The translations under genes and the position numbers were made by a program. The notes beneath the pieces were generated by a model. It did no database searches. It saw only the letters and a list, made by a program, of their open reading frames with translations, and was not told where the DNA came from. Shown here in pieces: positions 62,176-64,000 of a DNA stretch of 64,000 bases; the first letter of the stretch is position 1, and every line of letters begins with the position of its first letter. The stretch covers positions 1 to 64,000 of the forward strand of contig JBDSQB010000017.1 in NCBI GenBank assembly GCA_039930045.1, given 5' to 3'. The stretch comes from Chthoniobacterales bacterium (GTDB lineage Bacteria > Verrucomicrobiota > Verrucomicrobiia > Chthoniobacterales > DASVRZ01).

Positions 62176-62711
62176 GGGAAACTCCTCGCCTCCGTGACGA
62201 CGAAATCCATTCGCCGGTCGTGGAGTTCCATCGGGATCTGCGGAACGATTTGAAAGTCGAAGCAGACGCCCACCGTGACCACTGCCGGATGCGCCGCGAG
62301 CCAGCGGTCGTAGAAGCCTTTGCCGCGCCCGAGGCGACTTCCATTGGGTTCAAAGGCCATTCCCGGAACCAGCACCAGATCGGGCACGCGCGGTTCGTCA
62401 CCGGTCGGCTCGTGCAGGTTCCAGGCGCCGGGTTGCAGATCCGAATGCGACTCGACCACGAGGAAATGCAGATCATCGCCCGCCACTTTCGGGTAAAGAA
62501 ACGTCTTCCCGCCGCAATGCAGATCGGACCACAGGATCGTGGTTTCCATCTCGTCGGAGCGGCCCGCGAAAAGCCCGATGACCTCCGCTTTTTGCCACGC
62601 AGCGAGCGCGCTCAGCCGGGCGGCGAGGGCATGCGAGGCGGCGATCCGGTGATCGGAATCAAACTCGCCCAGCGTGCGGCGCATCGTCTGGCGCAGGAGC
62701 GATTTCGTCAT
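62172..62711 (-). CDS. 5-formyltetrahydrofolate cyclo-ligase
   Basis: 179 residues from the ATG at 62711. Converts 5-formyl-THF to 5,10-methenyl-THF. The motifs LVLVPGMAFEPNGSRLGRGKGFYDRW (part: GSRLGRGKGFYD) and VGVCFDFQ are the MTHFS signature. The open frame upstream is antisense to the MBL gene. Cotranscribed with thiD. Confidence 0.92.
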   Translation of the reverse strand: MTKSLLRQTMRRTLGEFDSDHRIAASHALAARLSALAAWQKAEVIGLFAGRSDEMETTILWSDLHCGGKTFLYPKVAGDDLHFLVVESHSDLQPGAWNLHEPTGDEPRVPDLVLVPGMAFEPNGSRLGRGKGFYDRWLAAHPAVVTVGVCFDFQIVPQIPMELHDRRMDFVVTEARSFP

Positions 62712-62771
62712 CTGCCGGTAAACTAATTGCGCGGGCGGCGTTTGCGAATATCCTTTTCGCCTGTCCCGGCA

Positions 62772-63692
62772 ATGAACGAATTTCCGTCTCCTGGCTCCTC
62801 CGATTCCACCCCCAAACGCAAGGTGGGCCTGCGTCCCGGCAAAGGCTGGAACAAGCGCAATTTCCTCACGGAAGTCTTTCTGCCGACGCTCCTCTCGAAG
62901 CGCGAGGGAATGCCCGAAACGGTGATCTTTCCGGCGCTGCGGGAGAATGAAATCGGCATCACCTGGATCGGGCACGCGTCGTTTCTCATTCAGACCGCCG
63001 GGGTGAACATCCTGATCGATCCGAACTGGGCGAGCTGGCTGAAAGTCGTCAAGCGGATCAAGCATCCGGGCGTCCATTTGCACGATTTGCCGGACATCGA
63101 TCTCGTCCTCGTCACGCACGCCCACTTCGATCATCTCGACCGGAAAAGTCTCCGCGCCGTGGCGGCGGATCAGCCCATCGTGGTGCCGTTTGAGGTGGGA
63201 AACCTGGTGCACGACCTGGGTTTCAACCGGGTGCACGAGCTGCATTATTGGGAAACGATGACCCACGGGCCGCTGGAAATTTCCCTGACGCCGTGCCATC
63301 ACTGGGGCGCGCGAATGCTCCACGACTCGCATCGCGGCTTTGGCGGGTTTCACATCAAAATTGGCGACCGGAGCATCTTCCACTGCGGCGACACCGCGTA
63401 TTTCGATGGGTTTGCGGAGATCGGCGAGCGGTGTCCCATCGAGATCGCGCTGCTGCCGATCGGGGCCTACGACCCGCCGAGCGGGCGCGAGGTCCACATG
63501 AATCCCGAGGAGGCCGTGAAGGCGTTTCAAGAACTCGGCGCGCGGACTTTGATCCCGATGCACTACGGGAGTTTTCGGCTGAGTTACGAGCCCGTGCACG
63601 AGCCACCGGAGCGCCTGCTGCAAGAGGCGAGTCGCATGGGGATCGCAGAGAAAATCTGCATCATGCGCGAAGGCCAGCCGATGGTGTTTTAG
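62772..63692 (+). CDS. MBL-fold metallo-hydrolase (NAPE-PLD/UlaG-like)
   Basis: 306 residues from the ATG at 62772. Metal motifs are THAHFDHLD (HxHxDH), HHWG and GDTAYF, plus IGHASFLIQ near the start. It matches the family of NAPE-hydrolysing phospholipase D-like and UlaG-like MBL proteins. Actual substrate unknown. A VOC gene fragment follows. Confidence 0.9.
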   Translation: MNEFPSPGSSDSTPKRKVGLRPGKGWNKRNFLTEVFLPTLLSKREGMPETVIFPALRENEIGITWIGHASFLIQTAGVNILIDPNWASWLKVVKRIKHPGVHLHDLPDIDLVLVTHAHFDHLDRKSLRAVAADQPIVVPFEVGNLVHDLGFNRVHELHYWETMTHGPLEISLTPCHHWGARMLHDSHRGFGGFHIKIGDRSIFHCGDTAYFDGFAEIGERCPIEIALLPIGAYDPPSGREVHMNPEEAVKAFQELGARTLIPMHYGSFRLSYEPVHEPPERLLQEASRMGIAEKICIMREGQPMVF

Positions 63693-63702
63693 GCGTCACG
63701 CC

Positions 63703-63813
63703 CCTTCTCGCGTCACCCCCGCCGGTGGACACGTCGTCCGCGAAAAATTCTCCATCGGCGACTACGACCACATCGCCCTGGTCACCGACCCCGATGGCAA
63801 CATGTTCGGCTGC
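63703..63813 (+). pseudogene. C-terminal fragment of a VOC (glyoxalase-like) gene
   Basis: In the frame starting TPAGGHVVREKFSIGDY and continuing HIALVTDPDGNMFG, this is the last third of a VOC protein, with no start codon or N-terminal module. It lies just after the MBL gene and is probably a relic of a deleted gene; the frame stays open past the fragment end but without homology. Confidence 0.65.
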
Positions 63814-63865
63814 ACTCGATGGAATAGGTTCGCAGCCTCTGTGACTCGTCATTTAGTTTGCTCCC

Positions 63866-64000
63866 ATGCGCTACTTGATGAACCAAAAACTCTTCTGCCT
63901 CGGCGACGACTTCACCATTCGCAACGAGGCGGGCGAGGACGTCTATCTCGTCGATGGCAAAGCCTTTAGCTTCGGCGACAAACTCTCTTTCCTCGATATG
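63866..64000 (+). CDS. LURP-one-related (YxjI) family protein, 5' part
   Basis: The first 45 residues read MRYLMNQKLFCLGDDFTIRNE and VDGKAFSFGDKLSFLD, the usual opening of LURP-one/YxjI beta-barrel proteins related to phospholipid scramblases. The gene runs out of the window. Start ATG at 63866. Confidence 0.82.
   Translation, partial: MRYLMNQKLFCLGDDFTIRNEAGEDVYLVDGKAFSFGDKLSFLDM

Overview
The window looks like a piece of a Verrucomicrobia chromosome, probably from the Chthoniobacter/Verrucomicrobium side of the phylum. The strongest marker is a five-gene operon for prepilin-like proteins (Verru_Chthon cassette proteins D, B, C, A plus a fifth secreted protein). LL-diaminopimelate aminotransferase, many two-domain regulators and generally high GC agree with this. 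No rRNA, CRISPR array or transposase gene was found; one tRNA gene is present.

Layout. 1-7 kb: truncated hairpin repeat, DegP/HtrA protease, a 21-bp degenerate tandem array, CHASE2 adenylate cyclase, DUF1802, PHP phosphoesterase, MFS transporter. 7-21 kb: M42 peptidase, sugar nucleotidyltransferase, the cassette operon, a GPH-type symporter, ferredoxin, DciA-like protein, lipoprotein. 20-26 kb: a HAD-FolB fusion, biotin synthase, a secreted protein with a caspase-like His/Cys pattern, DapL, two small membrane proteins, a DHFR-like reductase. 26.4-27.4 kb: a gene-free zone with several palindromic hairpin repeats. 27-38 kb: cell-wall genes (murI, amidase), leuC-lipoprotein-leuD, a translationally coupled run ending in DUF4105 and TPR proteins, a large subtilase, tRNA-Leu(UAG). 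39-42.5 kb: an AT-richer accessory island with DNA methyltransferase, PD-(D/E)XK-like nuclease and SLATT 2TM protein in one operon, bordered by AGAATC/GATTCT palindromes. 43 kb: a second 21-bp array. 44-64 kb: housekeeping and signalling genes, including a hybrid kinase with an ethylene-receptor-like N-terminus, a decayed cstA, a stress cluster (BON, glycine-zipper), phosphofructokinase, a catalytically dead-looking S41 protease homologue, purD, thiD, 5-formyl-THF cyclo-ligase, an MBL hydrolase and the start of a LURP-one family gene.

Genes that probably work together: the cassette proteins as a pseudopilin-like envelope system; methyltransferase, nuclease and SLATT protein as a candidate defence system; murI and amidase in peptidoglycan metabolism; leuC and leuD in leucine synthesis; HAD-FolB and the formyl-THF ligase in folate metabolism. 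The best novelty candidates are the SLATT-coupled restriction-modification operon, the two 21-bp phased arrays, and the HAD-FolB fusion. All family assignments come from reading motifs; no database search was run.
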